This document shows, one piece after another, positions 34,943 to 43,702 of a stretch of DNA of 64,000 nucleotides. A program made the translations under genes and the position numbers. This DNA is from an uncultured Piscinibacter sp. (GTDB lineage: Bacteria > Pseudomonadota > Gammaproteobacteria > Burkholderiales > Burkholderiaceae_C). The notes under the pieces are model-generated. The model was not told where the DNA came from, made no database searches, and saw nothing but the letters and a program-made list of their open reading frames with translations. Numbering within the stretch: the first letter of the stretch is position 1; the number at the start of each line of letters is the position of its first letter. The stretch is taken from assembly GCF_937952055.1 (NCBI RefSeq), contig NZ_CALFYO010000021.1:372001-436000 (forward strand). The letters are read 5' to 3'.

Positions 34943-35554
34943 CTACTGCTCGATCACGTCCGCGCCCTTCGGCGCGACGAAGCGGAACGCGTCGGCCGAG
35001 GTCGCGGCATTCGGCTTGAACTGGCTGAACTGCAGCATCGAGCGCTGGCCGAAGCTGTCGACGATCTCCACCGAGGCAAGCTCCTTGCCGCGAAACCCGA
35101 CCTTCAGCGAATCGAAGGCACTCTCTTTCGCCTTGGGCTTCGCCGCGGCCCACTCCAGCCCGTCGGCCGCGGGCAGCGGCGAGAGCTGGAAGTCCTTCTC
35201 CAGGCTGCCGCCGGCCAGCAGCGCCGCCGGCGTCGCGCCGATCGCCGCGGAGAGCCTGCGCGAGCTGACCTGGTTGAGGTCGGCGTCGTAGATCCACACC
35301 TTCTGCCCGTCGGCGACGATCACCTGGTCGAACGGCTTGGTGTAGGCGAAGCGGAAGCGGTTGGGCCGCAAGAACTCGAAGCTGCCGCTGCTCGTCTTCT
35401 GCTTCGCGCCATCCGGCGAAGTGACGGTCTGCGTGAACTGCGCCTTGCCACTCTTCACCTCGCGCACGAACTCGCGCAACGTGTCCACTGCATCGGCATG
35501 CGCCGAGAACGCCGCGCCGCAAAGCGCCAGCAAGAGCGGGAAACGAAGCTTCAT
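34943..35554 (-). CDS. lolA: Outer-membrane lipoprotein chaperone LolA
   Basis: 203 residues. Signal peptide (RFPLLLALCGAAFSAHA) and the LolA fold: FVREVKSGKAQFTQTV, SSGSFEFLRPNRFRFAYTKPFDQVIVADG, VWIYDADLNQV. LolA takes lipoproteins from LolCDE and carries them through the periplasm to the outer membrane. The start overlaps the ftsK stop by 4 nt (ATGA), a lolA-ftsK order common in betaproteobacteria. Confidence 0.94.
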   Translation of the reverse strand: MKLRFPLLLALCGAAFSAHADAVDTLREFVREVKSGKAQFTQTVTSPDGAKQKTSSGSFEFLRPNRFRFAYTKPFDQVIVADGQKVWIYDADLNQVSSRRLSAAIGATPAALLAGGSLEKDFQLSPLPAADGLEWAAAKPKAKESAFDSLKVGFRGKELASVEIVDSFGQRSMLQFSQFKPNAATSADAFRFVAPKGADVIEQ

Positions 35555-37926
35555 GCGTCGCGGCTCGGGACGATGATGTCGCGATTGCCGTTGGTGGACA
35601 TGGCACTTACGAGCCCGGATTTCTCCATTTGTTCCAGCAATCGCGCCGCTCGGTTGTAGCCGATGCGCAGGTGGCGCTGCACCAGCGAGATCGAGGCGCG
35701 CTTGTGCTGCAGCACGATGGCCACCGCCTGGTCGTACATCGGGTCGCTCTCGCCACCAACCGCACCGGCCTCGCCGGCGAGCACGTCGCCCCCCTCCCCG
35801 TCGAGCGTGCCGCCCTCGAGGATGCCCTCGATGTAGTTCGGCTCCCCCTGCGACTTCAGGTACTCGACGACACGGTGCACTTCCTCGTCGGACACGAAGG
35901 CACCGTGCACGCGCACCGGCAGCCCGCCGCCCGGCGTGAGGTAGAGCATGTCGCCCTGGCCGAGCAGGGCCTCGGCCCCCATCTGGTCGAGGATGGTGCG
36001 GCTGTCGATCTTGCTGGACACCTGGAACGACAGTCGGGTCGGGATGTTCGCCTTGATCAGGCCGGTGATCACGTCGACGCTGGGCCGCTGCGTGGCCAGG
36101 ATGAGGTGGATGCCCGAGGCACGCGCCTTCTGCGCAAGGCGCGCGATCAGTTCCTCGATCTTCTTGCCCACCACCATCATCAGGTCGGCGAGTTCGTCGA
36201 TCACCACCACCACGAACGGCAGCCGCTCCAGCGGCTCGGGCTGCTCGGGCGTCAGGCTGAACGGGTTGGGGACCTTCTCCCCGCGCTCGGCGGCGTCGGC
36301 GATCTTCTTATTGTAGCCGGACAGGTTGCGCACGCCCATCTTGCTCATCAGCTTGTAGCGGCGCTCCATCTCGCCGACGCACCAGTTGAGGGCGTTGGCG
36401 GCCTGCTTCATGTCGGTGACGACCGGCGCGAGCAGGTGCGGGATGCCCTCGTACATGCTCATCTCGAGCATCTTCGGGTCGATGAGGATCAGGCGGACGT
36501 CCCTGGCCTCGGCCTTGTAGAGCAGGCTGAGGATCATCGCGTTGATGCCCACCGACTTGCCCGAGCCGGTGGTGCCGGCCACCAGGCAGTGCGGCATCTT
36601 CGCCAGGTCGGCGACGACGGCATTGCCGACGATGTCCTTGCCCAGGCCCATGGTCAGCTGCGAGGCGGCGTCGTTGTAGACCTGCGAGCCGAGGATCTCG
36701 GACAGGCGGATCATCTGCCGCTTGGCGTTGGGCAGCTCGAGCGCCATCGTCGTCCTGCCGGGGATGGTCTCGACGACGCGGATGCTGACCAGCGACAGCG
36801 AACGCGCCAGGTCCTTGGCGAGGTTGACCACCTGCGCGCCCTTCACGCCGGTGGCCGGCTCGACCTCGTAGCGCGTGATCACCGGGCCTGGCGAGGCCGC
36901 GACCACGCGCACCTCGACGCCGAAATCCTTCAGCTTCTTCTCGATCAGCCGAGAGGTCATCTCCAGCGTCTCGGGCGTGACCGACTCCTGCCGGCCCGCG
37001 GGCGCGACATCGAGCAGGTCGACCTGTGGCAGCTTGGTGTCGGCAAGTTCGGTGAACAGCGGCTTCTGCCGCTCCTTGGCCACGCGCGCCGACTTCGGCA
37101 GCTCGGCCACCGGCTCCTCGATGACGATGGGCAGGTGCTCCTCGTGCAGCAGGTGCTCGACCTCGACCACCACCTCGCGCTCGCGCAGCGCGCGCTCGCC
37201 GAGGCGAATGTCCTCAGCGCGCTCGAGGCGTTCGGCGCGCTTCTCGCGGAAGGCATCGAGCCAGGTGCCGATGGCCTCGGCCACGCGCAGCCAGGAGAAC
37301 TTCAACGACATCGCGATGCCGGCCACCAGCGCGGCGATCCACAGCACGCCCGAGCCGGCGAAGCCGAGCAGCGTCTGGCTCATCGGGCCGAGCAGCACGC
37401 CGAGCACACCGCCGGCGTGGCCGCCGGCCACGCGTGACTCGAACTGGTACAGGCGCGTCGACTCGAGCGCGCAGCTCGCCGCCAGCAGCACGACGATGCC
37501 GACCCAGAACAGCCAGGCCGGCGGCTCGTGCGGATCGACCGGCGGCGCCGGTGCCTGCTCGCTGCGCAGCACACCGGCCAACGCGCCGAGCCAGACGCGC
37601 AGGCTGATCAGCATCAGCCACCAGGCCGAGAAGCCGAACAGGAAGTACAGGCCGTCGGAGAACAGCGCGCCCAGCGCCCCGGCCTTGTTGGTCGCCTGTT
37701 CGACGCTGCCCGAGGTGGTGAAGGCCGGGTCCGAGGCGCTGTGCGTGGCCAGCGCGATCAGCGCGAGCAGCCACAGCACGGCGCCCAGCCCCAGCGCCAG
37801 GCGTGCGCGCCAGCGCGGCATGAGCGGTGCACCGGCGGCCTCACGCGAGACACGCCCGGACGGGGATGAAGACTGTGCCGCGCCCCCGTCGGCACGCAGC
37901 GATCCGAGTGGAAACGTCATGGCCAC
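35551..37926 (-). CDS. ftsK: DNA translocase FtsK
   Basis: 791 residues. Four hydrophobic segments in the first 210 residues anchor it at the septum, followed by a short linker (about 220-310) and the motor: beta-domain VRVVAASPGPVITRYEVEPA, Walker A GTTGSGKSVGINAMI, Walker B FVVVVIDELADLMMV, and ATQRPSVDVITGLIKANIPTRLSF. The C-terminal gamma winged helix (about 725-785) reads KSGLVSAMSTNGNRDIIV. It pumps DNA toward dif and activates XerCD at division. The linker is short compared with the 600-residue linker of E. coli, as in other betaproteobacteria. Confidence 0.95.
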   Translation of the reverse strand: MAMTFPLGSLRADGGAAQSSSPSGRVSREAAGAPLMPRWRARLALGLGAVLWLLALIALATHSASDPAFTTSGSVEQATNKAGALGALFSDGLYFLFGFSAWWLMLISLRVWLGALAGVLRSEQAPAPPVDPHEPPAWLFWVGIVVLLAASCALESTRLYQFESRVAGGHAGGVLGVLLGPMSQTLLGFAGSGVLWIAALVAGIAMSLKFSWLRVAEAIGTWLDAFREKRAERLERAEDIRLGERALREREVVVEVEHLLHEEHLPIVIEEPVAELPKSARVAKERQKPLFTELADTKLPQVDLLDVAPAGRQESVTPETLEMTSRLIEKKLKDFGVEVRVVAASPGPVITRYEVEPATGVKGAQVVNLAKDLARSLSLVSIRVVETIPGRTTMALELPNAKRQMIRLSEILGSQVYNDAASQLTMGLGKDIVGNAVVADLAKMPHCLVAGTTGSGKSVGINAMILSLLYKAEARDVRLILIDPKMLEMSMYEGIPHLLAPVVTDMKQAANALNWCVGEMERRYKLMSKMGVRNLSGYNKKIADAAERGEKVPNPFSLTPEQPEPLERLPFVVVVIDELADLMMVVGKKIEELIARLAQKARASGIHLILATQRPSVDVITGLIKANIPTRLSFQVSSKIDSRTILDQMGAEALLGQGDMLYLTPGGGLPVRVHGAFVSDEEVHRVVEYLKSQGEPNYIEGILEGGTLDGEGGDVLAGEAGAVGGESDPMYDQAVAIVLQHKRASISLVQRHLRIGYNRAARLLEQMEKSGLVSAMSTNGNRDIIVPSRDA

Positions 37927-38030
37927 GATTGTGGCGCATGCCCTGTGAGGGCTTGTATCCGCTCGCAGCGCCGCGGCTCACAATGGCGCGAAGCACGCAA
38001 CGACTCCACGCCGTATCGATCGGAGCCTCG

Positions 38031-38657
38031 ATGGACACCTTGCCCCGCACCCGACGCCGTCTGATCTTCGGCAGCGCGATCGCGCTGGCCGCCCCCATGG
38101 TCTGGCGCGCTGCGCTTGCGCAGGGCCGCCTGCGACCGACGCCGGCGCAGACCGAGGGCCCCTTCTATCCGCTGGACCTGCCCGACGACATCGACGGCGA
38201 CCTGCTGGTGCAGGGCGCGCGACGCTACACGCAGGGCCGGGCGGCATGGCTGGAGGGCGTGGTGACCGACACCGACGGCCGCGCGCTGAAAGGTGGCGCC
38301 GTGGAGATCTGGCAATGCGACCAGCAGGGCCACTACCACCACCCCGGCGACGGCGGCCGAGCCGATCCCGACTTCCAGGGCTTCGGCCGGGTGGCGGTCG
38401 GCGCCGACGGCACCTACCGCTTCCGCACCCTGCGCCCGGCGCGGTACAGCGGGCGGACGCCGCACATCCACCTGAAGGTCACGCTCGGCCAGCGCGAGCT
38501 GCTGACGACGCAGGTCTACGTGCAGGACGATCCGGGCAATGCACGCGACTTCCTCTGGCAGCGCCTTCGGGCCGAGGACCGCGCCGCGCTCACCGTTCCC
38601 TTCGAGCCGGCAGGTGACGCGCTGCGCGCGCGCTTCGCGATCGTCGTCGCGGCCTGA
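38031..38657 (+). CDS. Tat-exported intradiol ring-cleavage dioxygenase-like protein
   Basis: 208 residues from the ATG at 38031. RTRRRLIFGSAIALAAP is a twin-arginine signal, which is unusual against the cytoplasmic catechol enzymes. The mature part has the intradiol fold: QTEGPFYPLDLP, EIWQCDQQGHYHHPGD with the first Tyr ligand, and YRFRTLRPARYSGRTPHIH with the second Tyr and two His. Such exported family members cleave or hydroxylate aromatic units outside the cytoplasm; the substrate is unknown. The stop overlaps the next start (TGATG). Confidence 0.85.
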   Translation: MDTLPRTRRRLIFGSAIALAAPMVWRAALAQGRLRPTPAQTEGPFYPLDLPDDIDGDLLVQGARRYTQGRAAWLEGVVTDTDGRALKGGAVEIWQCDQQGHYHHPGDGGRADPDFQGFGRVAVGADGTYRFRTLRPARYSGRTPHIHLKVTLGQRELLTTQVYVQDDPGNARDFLWQRLRAEDRAALTVPFEPAGDALRARFAIVVAA

Positions 38658-39655
38658 TGGCGCCGCTGCCGCTGGGCCCGGCCGAGGCATCGCGCCTGGC
38701 CGCGTGTGCGCTCGCGGCGGTGCGCCAGCGCTTTCCGCACAAGCTGGACCACCTGATCCTCGACGAACGCGACCTGGCGCTGCCATCGGCGATCCACCCG
38801 GTCTTCGACGGCAGCTACGACTGGCACTCGAGCGTGCACATGCACTGGTCGCTGCTGCGGCTGTTGCGCCGGCAGCCGGCGCTGCCGCAGCGCGAGGACA
38901 TCGTGGCGCACTTCGACGAGCGCTTCGTGGCGAGCCTGCTGGCGGCGGAGCGCGCCTATGCGGCACACCCGCGGCGTCGCGGCTTCGAGCGGCCCTACGG
39001 CTGGGCCTGGCTGCTCGCGCTGCAGGCCGAGCTGGACACGCCCGACAGCGCCCTGCCACGACGAGCCGCCTGGGCCGAGGCGCTGCGTCCGTTCAGCGTG
39101 GAGGTGGCGGCGCGGCTCGCGCACTACCTCGAGCGCAGCCACTACGCGGTGCGCGCCGGCACCCACGCCAACTCGGCCTTCGCCATGCTGCTGGCACGGC
39201 GCTTCGGTGAGCCGGGCCTGAACGCGACGATCGAGCGCAGCGCCCGGCGCTGGTTCGGCGACGACCGCAGCTACCCGGCCGATTACGAGCCGGGCGGTGC
39301 CGACTTCCTCTCGCCCGGCCTGCTCGAAGCGCTGCTGATGCGCATGCTGCTCGGTGAAGGGTTCGCCGCCTGGTGGACCGCCTTCGTGCCGCGCGCCGAC
39401 GCGCTCGAACGGTGGATGCGGCCGGCCCGCGTGAGCGATCGCATCGATGCGCAGGGCGTGCATCTGGACGGGCTGAACCTGTCGCGCGCCTGGTGCCTGG
39501 AGGCGCTGTCGACCGCCCTGGACGCGCCGCTGGCCGCACGCTGTCGCGAAGCCGCGCAGGCGCACCGCGCGGCGGCCTGGCCGCACGTCACCGGCGGCGA
39601 CTTCGCCGCCACGCACTGGCTGGTCAGCTTTGCGCTGCTGTCGCTGGGCGACTGA
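38657..39655 (+). CDS. DUF2891-family protein
   Basis: 332 residues. It has the features of this uncharacterised family: KLDHLILDERD, HPVFDGSYDWHSSVHMHW near 50-65, AYAAHPRRRGFERPYGWAWLL, RAGTHANSAFAMLLA and DFLSPGLLEALLM. The histidine- and tryptophan-rich core suggests an alpha/alpha-barrel, possibly sugar-active (inference from fold class only). No signal peptide. It is coupled to the dioxygenase gene by the TGATG overlap and is convergent with thpR (1 nt apart). Confidence 0.8.
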   Translation: MAPLPLGPAEASRLAACALAAVRQRFPHKLDHLILDERDLALPSAIHPVFDGSYDWHSSVHMHWSLLRLLRRQPALPQREDIVAHFDERFVASLLAAERAYAAHPRRRGFERPYGWAWLLALQAELDTPDSALPRRAAWAEALRPFSVEVAARLAHYLERSHYAVRAGTHANSAFAMLLARRFGEPGLNATIERSARRWFGDDRSYPADYEPGGADFLSPGLLEALLMRMLLGEGFAAWWTAFVPRADALERWMRPARVSDRIDAQGVHLDGLNLSRAWCLEALSTALDAPLAARCREAAQAHRAAAWPHVTGGDFAATHWLVSFALLSLGD

Positions 39656-40156
39656 TCAGACGCCGACCTGCTGCAGCAGTTCGTAGTGCAGCGGCGGCCC
39701 GCTGCGCGAGTGCACCAGCGCGTAGCCTGAGACGGCCCAGCGGATCGACTCGAACCCGGACGGCGGCCGCGACCCCTGCGCATGCCGGGCCAGCGTCACG
39801 TGCGGGCGGAAAGCGCGTCCTTCGGTGCGAAGGCCGAGGGCCTGCAGCCGCAGGGCCAGCTCGCCGTGCAGTTCGGCCAGTGCCGGCGGAACGGTCCCGG
39901 CCTCCAGCACCGCGATGCCGTGCGGCCACAGCGACGGCCGGTCCAGGCACAGCTCGCAGGCGAGGCCTGACGGCGGCAGCCGCTCGCGCAAGGCTTCCGC
40001 GACGGGCTCGGACACCTCGCCGAGGAAGTGCAGCGTGAGATGCAGCCGCTCGGGCGGCACGCGCACGGCGCGCGAACGCCAGCCCCAGGCCGCCTGCGCG
40101 GCGGCAAGCTGCCGGCGCACCTCGTCGTCGGGCCAGAGGGCGATGAACAGACGCAT
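39656..40156 (-). CDS. thpR: RNA 2',3'-cyclic phosphodiesterase
   Basis: 166 residues of the 2H phosphoesterase fold. The two catalytic HxTx motifs are HLTL (about 39-42) and HVTL (about 119-122). The opening MRLFIALWPDD and LHLTLHFLG are typical. It opens 2',3'-cyclic phosphate ends of RNA; an older name is 2'-5' RNA ligase. Single gene. Confidence 0.92.
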   Translation of the reverse strand: MRLFIALWPDDEVRRQLAAAQAAWGWRSRAVRVPPERLHLTLHFLGEVSEPVAEALRERLPPSGLACELCLDRPSLWPHGIAVLEAGTVPPALAELHGELALRLQALGLRTEGRAFRPHVTLARHAQGSRPPSGFESIRWAVSGYALVHSRSGPPLHYELLQQVGV

Positions 40157-40222
40157 GGCGGCATTCTCGCCAACCCGAGCGGCGTCAATCCCGACGCTGC
40201 GGCCGTGCGCTAGGCTTCACCC

Positions 40223-41578
40223 ATGAAGATCCATTTTCTCGGCGCCGCCGACACGGTCACCGGCTCGCGCCACCTCGTCGACATCGACGGCCAGACGATC
40301 CTGCTCGACTGCGGCCTGTTCCAGGGCTTCAAGACGCTGCGAGAACGCAACTGGGCGCCGCTGCCGCTGCCGGCGCGGGAGATCGACGCCGTCGTGCTCA
40401 GCCACGCCCACCTCGACCACAGCGGCTACCTGCCCGCGCTGGTCAAGCAAGGCTTCAAGGGCGCGGTGCACTGTACCCAGGCCACGCGCGATCTCGCCGA
40501 GGTGCTGCTGCTCGACAGCGCCCATCTGCAGGAGGAGGACGCGCGCCGCGCCAACCGCTACGGCTTCTCGCGCCACGCGCCAGCGCTGCCGCTGTATACA
40601 GTGGCCGACGCCAAGCGCGCGATCGCGCGGCTCACGCCGCTGCCCGCCGGAAAGACGGTACGGCTGGGCAACGTGCTCGCCGAGCTCACGCCGGTGGGCC
40701 ACCTGCTCGGCGCCTGCTCGGTGACGCTGCGGCATCGCGACGTGACGCTGGTCTACTCCGGCGACGTCGGCCGCGACGACGACCTGCTCATGCCCGCGCC
40801 GAAGCGCGTGCCGCATGCCGACGTGCTGCTCGTGGAGTCGACCTACGGCAACCGCGTGCACCCGAAGGAGGATCCGCAACAGCAGCTCGGGGCGACCATC
40901 CGCGCCACGCTGCGCCGCGGCGGCTCGGTGCTGCTGCCGTCCTTCGCCGTGGGTCGTGCCCAGGCGCTGATGCTGGTGCTGCACCGCCTGAAGACCAGCG
41001 GCGAGATCCCGCAGGACCTGCCCGTCTACCTCGACAGCCCGATGGCCACCGCTGCCACGACGCTCTACCAGAAGCACCGCAAGCTGCTGCGTCTGAGCCC
41101 ACGAGAGGCGAATTCGCTGTGCGACGGCGTGACCATCGTCGCCACGCCGCAGCAGTCGGAGAAGGTTTCCCGCACTCGCTTCCCGAGCGTGATCATCTCG
41201 GCCAGCGGCATGGCCACCGGCGGGCGCGTGCTGCACCACCTCAAGGCGATGGCGCCAAACCCGAAGCATTCGATCGTCTTCCCCGGCTTCCAGGTCGCCG
41301 GCACGCGCGGTGCCAAGCTGATCGAGGGGGCGACCGAGGTGAAGATCTTCGGCGAGTACGTCGCGGTGAAGGCGAAGGTCAGCCACCTCGAGGGATTCTC
41401 GGGCCATGCCGACGCCGACGAACTGATGCACTGGCTGCAGGGCTTCGACCGTGCGCCGCGCCAGACCTACGTCGTGCACGGCGAGCCGGCCGCGGCCGAT
41501 GCGCTGCGCAGCCGCATCGCGGACGAGTTGGGCTGGTCGGTGCACGTGCCCGAACACCTGGCGCAGGTGCAGGTCTGA
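40223..41578 (+). CDS. Beta-CASP metallo-beta-lactamase ribonuclease
   Basis: 451 residues. Zinc motifs: HAHLDHSG (HxHxDH, about 65-70), a later GHLLGA, SGDVGRDD, and C-terminal HADADELM. The beta-CASP insert has STYGNR, SFAVGRAQ, DSPMA, and SASGMATGGRVLHHL, ending with an RMMBL-type ARQTYVVHGEP-like RQTYVVHGEP. This is the CPSF-73/archaeal CPSF-like RNA nuclease family of bacteria (YsxJ-like), distinct from RNase J. It probably processes RNA in the cytoplasm. It overlaps the next gene if that starts at 41575. Confidence 0.9.
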   Translation: MKIHFLGAADTVTGSRHLVDIDGQTILLDCGLFQGFKTLRERNWAPLPLPAREIDAVVLSHAHLDHSGYLPALVKQGFKGAVHCTQATRDLAEVLLLDSAHLQEEDARRANRYGFSRHAPALPLYTVADAKRAIARLTPLPAGKTVRLGNVLAELTPVGHLLGACSVTLRHRDVTLVYSGDVGRDDDLLMPAPKRVPHADVLLVESTYGNRVHPKEDPQQQLGATIRATLRRGGSVLLPSFAVGRAQALMLVLHRLKTSGEIPQDLPVYLDSPMATAATTLYQKHRKLLRLSPREANSLCDGVTIVATPQQSEKVSRTRFPSVIISASGMATGGRVLHHLKAMAPNPKHSIVFPGFQVAGTRGAKLIEGATEVKIFGEYVAVKAKVSHLEGFSGHADADELMHWLQGFDRAPRQTYVVHGEPAAADALRSRIADELGWSVHVPEHLAQVQV

Positions 41579-42828
41579 GCCCGTTCGACGCGGTCGGGGC
41601 CTCGGCCACCGGCATCGCGGTGGCGCTCGGCTGCGGCCTGCTGATCGGGCTGGAGCGCGAGCGCCGCAAGGGCGAGGGCGACGATCGCGCCGCAGCGGGC
41701 GTGCGCACCTTCAGTATCGCCGCCCTGCTCGGCGCGCTGTCGGAGAGCCTCGCGGTACCCGGCCTCGTGCTCGGCGGCGCGCTGCTCGTCGGCCTGATGG
41801 CGGCGCTGTCCTATGCGCGCAGCCGCTCGCGCGACCCCGGTCTGACCACCGAGCTGGCACTGGCCGCCACCTATCTCGTCGGCGTGCTGTCGGTGCGTTC
41901 GCCGCTGCTCGGCGCGGCCTGCGGCACCACGCTGGCCGTGCTGCTCGCCGCACGCATGCAGTTGCATCACTTCGCCACGAAATGGCTCAGCCAGCGCGAG
42001 CTGCACGACGGCCTGATGCTCGCCGGCATCGCGCTCGTGCTGCTGCCGCTGGTGCCCGACGAGCCGCTGCCCTGGCTCGCCGGCATGCGTGCCCGGCCGC
42101 TGGCCTCGCTGGTGCTGCTCATCCTCGTCCTGCAGGCCGCCGGCCATGTGGCTCTGCGCCTGTTCGGCGCGCGTTTCGGGATGGCTGCGTCCGGCTTCTT
42201 CGGCGGCTTCGTCTCGAGCACCGCCACGGTGGCGGCCTTCGGCGCGCGCGCGCGTTCGGACCACGTGCCGGCGGCGCTGGCCGCGGCCGCCGGCGCCCTG
42301 TCGGGCTGCGCCACCTGGGTGCAGATGCTCGCGCTCGCCGCCGCGCTGTCGCGGCCGGCGCTGGCGCTGCTGTGGTGGCCGGCGATGGCCGGGCTCGGCG
42401 GCACGCTGGCGGTGGCCGCGCTGTGGTCTTTCGGGCCCGGCCGAGACGCCCAGGCGCCGGTGATCGGCGAACGCGGCGCACTGCGCCTGCGCGAGGCGTT
42501 GCTGGTCGCCCTGATGCTGGCCGGCGTGGCGCTGCTCGTCGGCCGGGCCCAGCAGCGCTTCGGCACCGGCGGCGCACTCGCCAGCGCGGCATTGGCCGCG
42601 CTGGCCGACGCCCATGCGCCGATCGCCTCGCTGTTGTCGCTGTTCGCCGCCGCGCAGATCGATGCGCGCACCATGCTCGGTGGCGTGCTGCTGGCCCTCG
42701 GCTCGAACACGACGATGCGGCTCGTCACCGCCTTCGCGTCGGGCGGCACGACCTATGCGCTGCGCGTCGGCAGCGCGCTCGTCGCCGGACTGGCCGCAGC
42801 AGTCACGACAGCCCTGCTTGCAGCTTGA
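41575..42828 (+). CDS. MgtC/DUF4010-type multispan membrane protein
   Basis: About 417 residues. The N-terminus is MgtC-like (IAVALGCGLLIGLERERRKGEGDDRAAAGVRTFSI), followed by 10-12 hydrophobic helices and DUF4010 landmarks (GGFVSSTATVAAFGARAR, FASGGTTYALRVG). No ATG is in frame near the start. Either a CTG at 41575, overlapping the stop of the nuclease gene, or a GTG at 41620 could be used; conserved sequence seems to begin before the GTG. Function unknown; a role in ion balance is only a family suggestion. Confidence 0.8.
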   Translation: MSPFDAVGASATGIAVALGCGLLIGLERERRKGEGDDRAAAGVRTFSIAALLGALSESLAVPGLVLGGALLVGLMAALSYARSRSRDPGLTTELALAATYLVGVLSVRSPLLGAACGTTLAVLLAARMQLHHFATKWLSQRELHDGLMLAGIALVLLPLVPDEPLPWLAGMRARPLASLVLLILVLQAAGHVALRLFGARFGMAASGFFGGFVSSTATVAAFGARARSDHVPAALAAAAGALSGCATWVQMLALAAALSRPALALLWWPAMAGLGGTLAVAALWSFGPGRDAQAPVIGERGALRLREALLVALMLAGVALLVGRAQQRFGTGGALASAALAALADAHAPIASLLSLFAAAQIDARTMLGGVLLALGSNTTMRLVTAFASGGTTYALRVGSALVAGLAAAVTTALLAA

Positions 42829-42905
42829 AGCGTCTCGACACAGTGTGACAAGCACCTGAGGCTATGGTTGGCCTTCGCACTCGAAAAGTCGTTGGAGGAC
42901 CGGCC

Positions 42906-43391
42906 ATGAGAACCACCTGGCGCACCGCCTGGCAAGGGCAGGAGATCGTCGTCTACCGCGAGGACGCAGAGGTCGACCGCGTCAATGCGCAGGACATCCA
43001 GCGTGTCGTATTCGTGCACCGCGGCGCGGGCCATTCGCCCGGCGACCTGCTGTACGCCATCGTCGAGACGGCGGACGAGGCACTGGTGTTTCCGGACTAC
43101 ACCGGCTTCGCCGGTCGCGTGAACTTCGAGCGCCAGGCCTTCTGGGCCGAGCGCGCCTGCGTCTACTGGGTCGGTGACGGGCACGCCGCGCTGCCCGCGC
43201 GATTGCGCCGCGGCCGCTGGCTGCTGCGCGCTGCCGGCCCTTCCTTCGCGCGACTGCCCCGCGTGGAGCTGGCGCCGCTGATCGAGACCTGGCCGCTGGA
43301 GGGCCCGCAGACCTGGGAACAGCGCAAGTGGCGGCACATCGAGAACAGCCGGCCCTTCGCGCATTCGGCACCGGGGCGTCTGCGCGCCTGA
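42906..43391 (+). CDS. Hypothetical protein
   Basis: 161 residues from the ATG at 42906, with GGAGGA 7 nt upstream. No signal peptide and no membrane span. Residues 15-75 look like a small beta-rich domain (EIVVYREDAEVDRVNAQDIQRVVFVHRG, ALVFPDYTGFAGRVNFERQAFW). A second part is richer in Trp, Arg and Pro (RLRRGRWLLRAAGP, QTWEQRKWRHIE). Not recognised. It ends 30 bp before a perfect hairpin and is 77 bp after the DUF4010 gene. Confidence 0.7.
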   Translation: MRTTWRTAWQGQEIVVYREDAEVDRVNAQDIQRVVFVHRGAGHSPGDLLYAIVETADEALVFPDYTGFAGRVNFERQAFWAERACVYWVGDGHAALPARLRRGRWLLRAAGPSFARLPRVELAPLIETWPLEGPQTWEQRKWRHIENSRPFAHSAPGRLRA

Positions 43392-43420
43392 TCGCGCCAC
43401 TGCCGGCGCCCCACCAACGA

Positions 43421-43444
43421 AGAACCCGGCCGAAGCCGGGTTCT
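43421..43444. terminator. Perfect hairpin between convergent genes
   Basis: AGAACCCGGC and GCCGGGTTCT form a 10-bp perfect stem with tetraloop CGAA. It lies between two convergent genes and can serve both strands. No T-run of note follows. Confidence 0.7.
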
Positions 43445-43462
43445 GCGCGCGGGGAAAGCACT

Positions 43463-43657
43463 TCAGGCGGTCGGCTTGGCCGCGGCGGCCTTGCTCTCCT
43501 TCTTGGCCACCTTCTTCGTCTCGGTCTTCTTGGCCGCGGGCTTGGCGTCCTGCTTGGCGGCGGCCGTAGCGGCCGGGGCTTCCGCGGGAGCGGTGGCTTG
43601 CGCGAGGCCGCCCGCGGAGAGTGCGGCAGCGACCGGCAGGGCGACGAACTTGTTCAT
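43463..43657 (-). CDS. Small secreted alanine/lysine-rich protein
   Basis: 64 residues. The ATG at 43657 has AGGA 9 nt upstream. The first 20 residues (NKFVALPVAAALSAGGLAQA) form a signal peptide. The mature 44 residues are almost only Ala, Lys, Pro, Thr and Glu (KPAAKKTETKKVAKKESKA), resembling the basic tails of histone-H1-like proteins but exported. Probably disordered and positively charged; it could bind envelope polymers. No known family. Confidence 0.65.
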   Translation of the reverse strand: MNKFVALPVAAALSAGGLAQATAPAEAPAATAAAKQDAKPAAKKTETKKVAKKESKAAAAKPTA

Positions 43658-43702
43658 GGATGGATTCCTGACGGATGTGGACGAGCGGAGCGCTCGCGAG
43701 GA

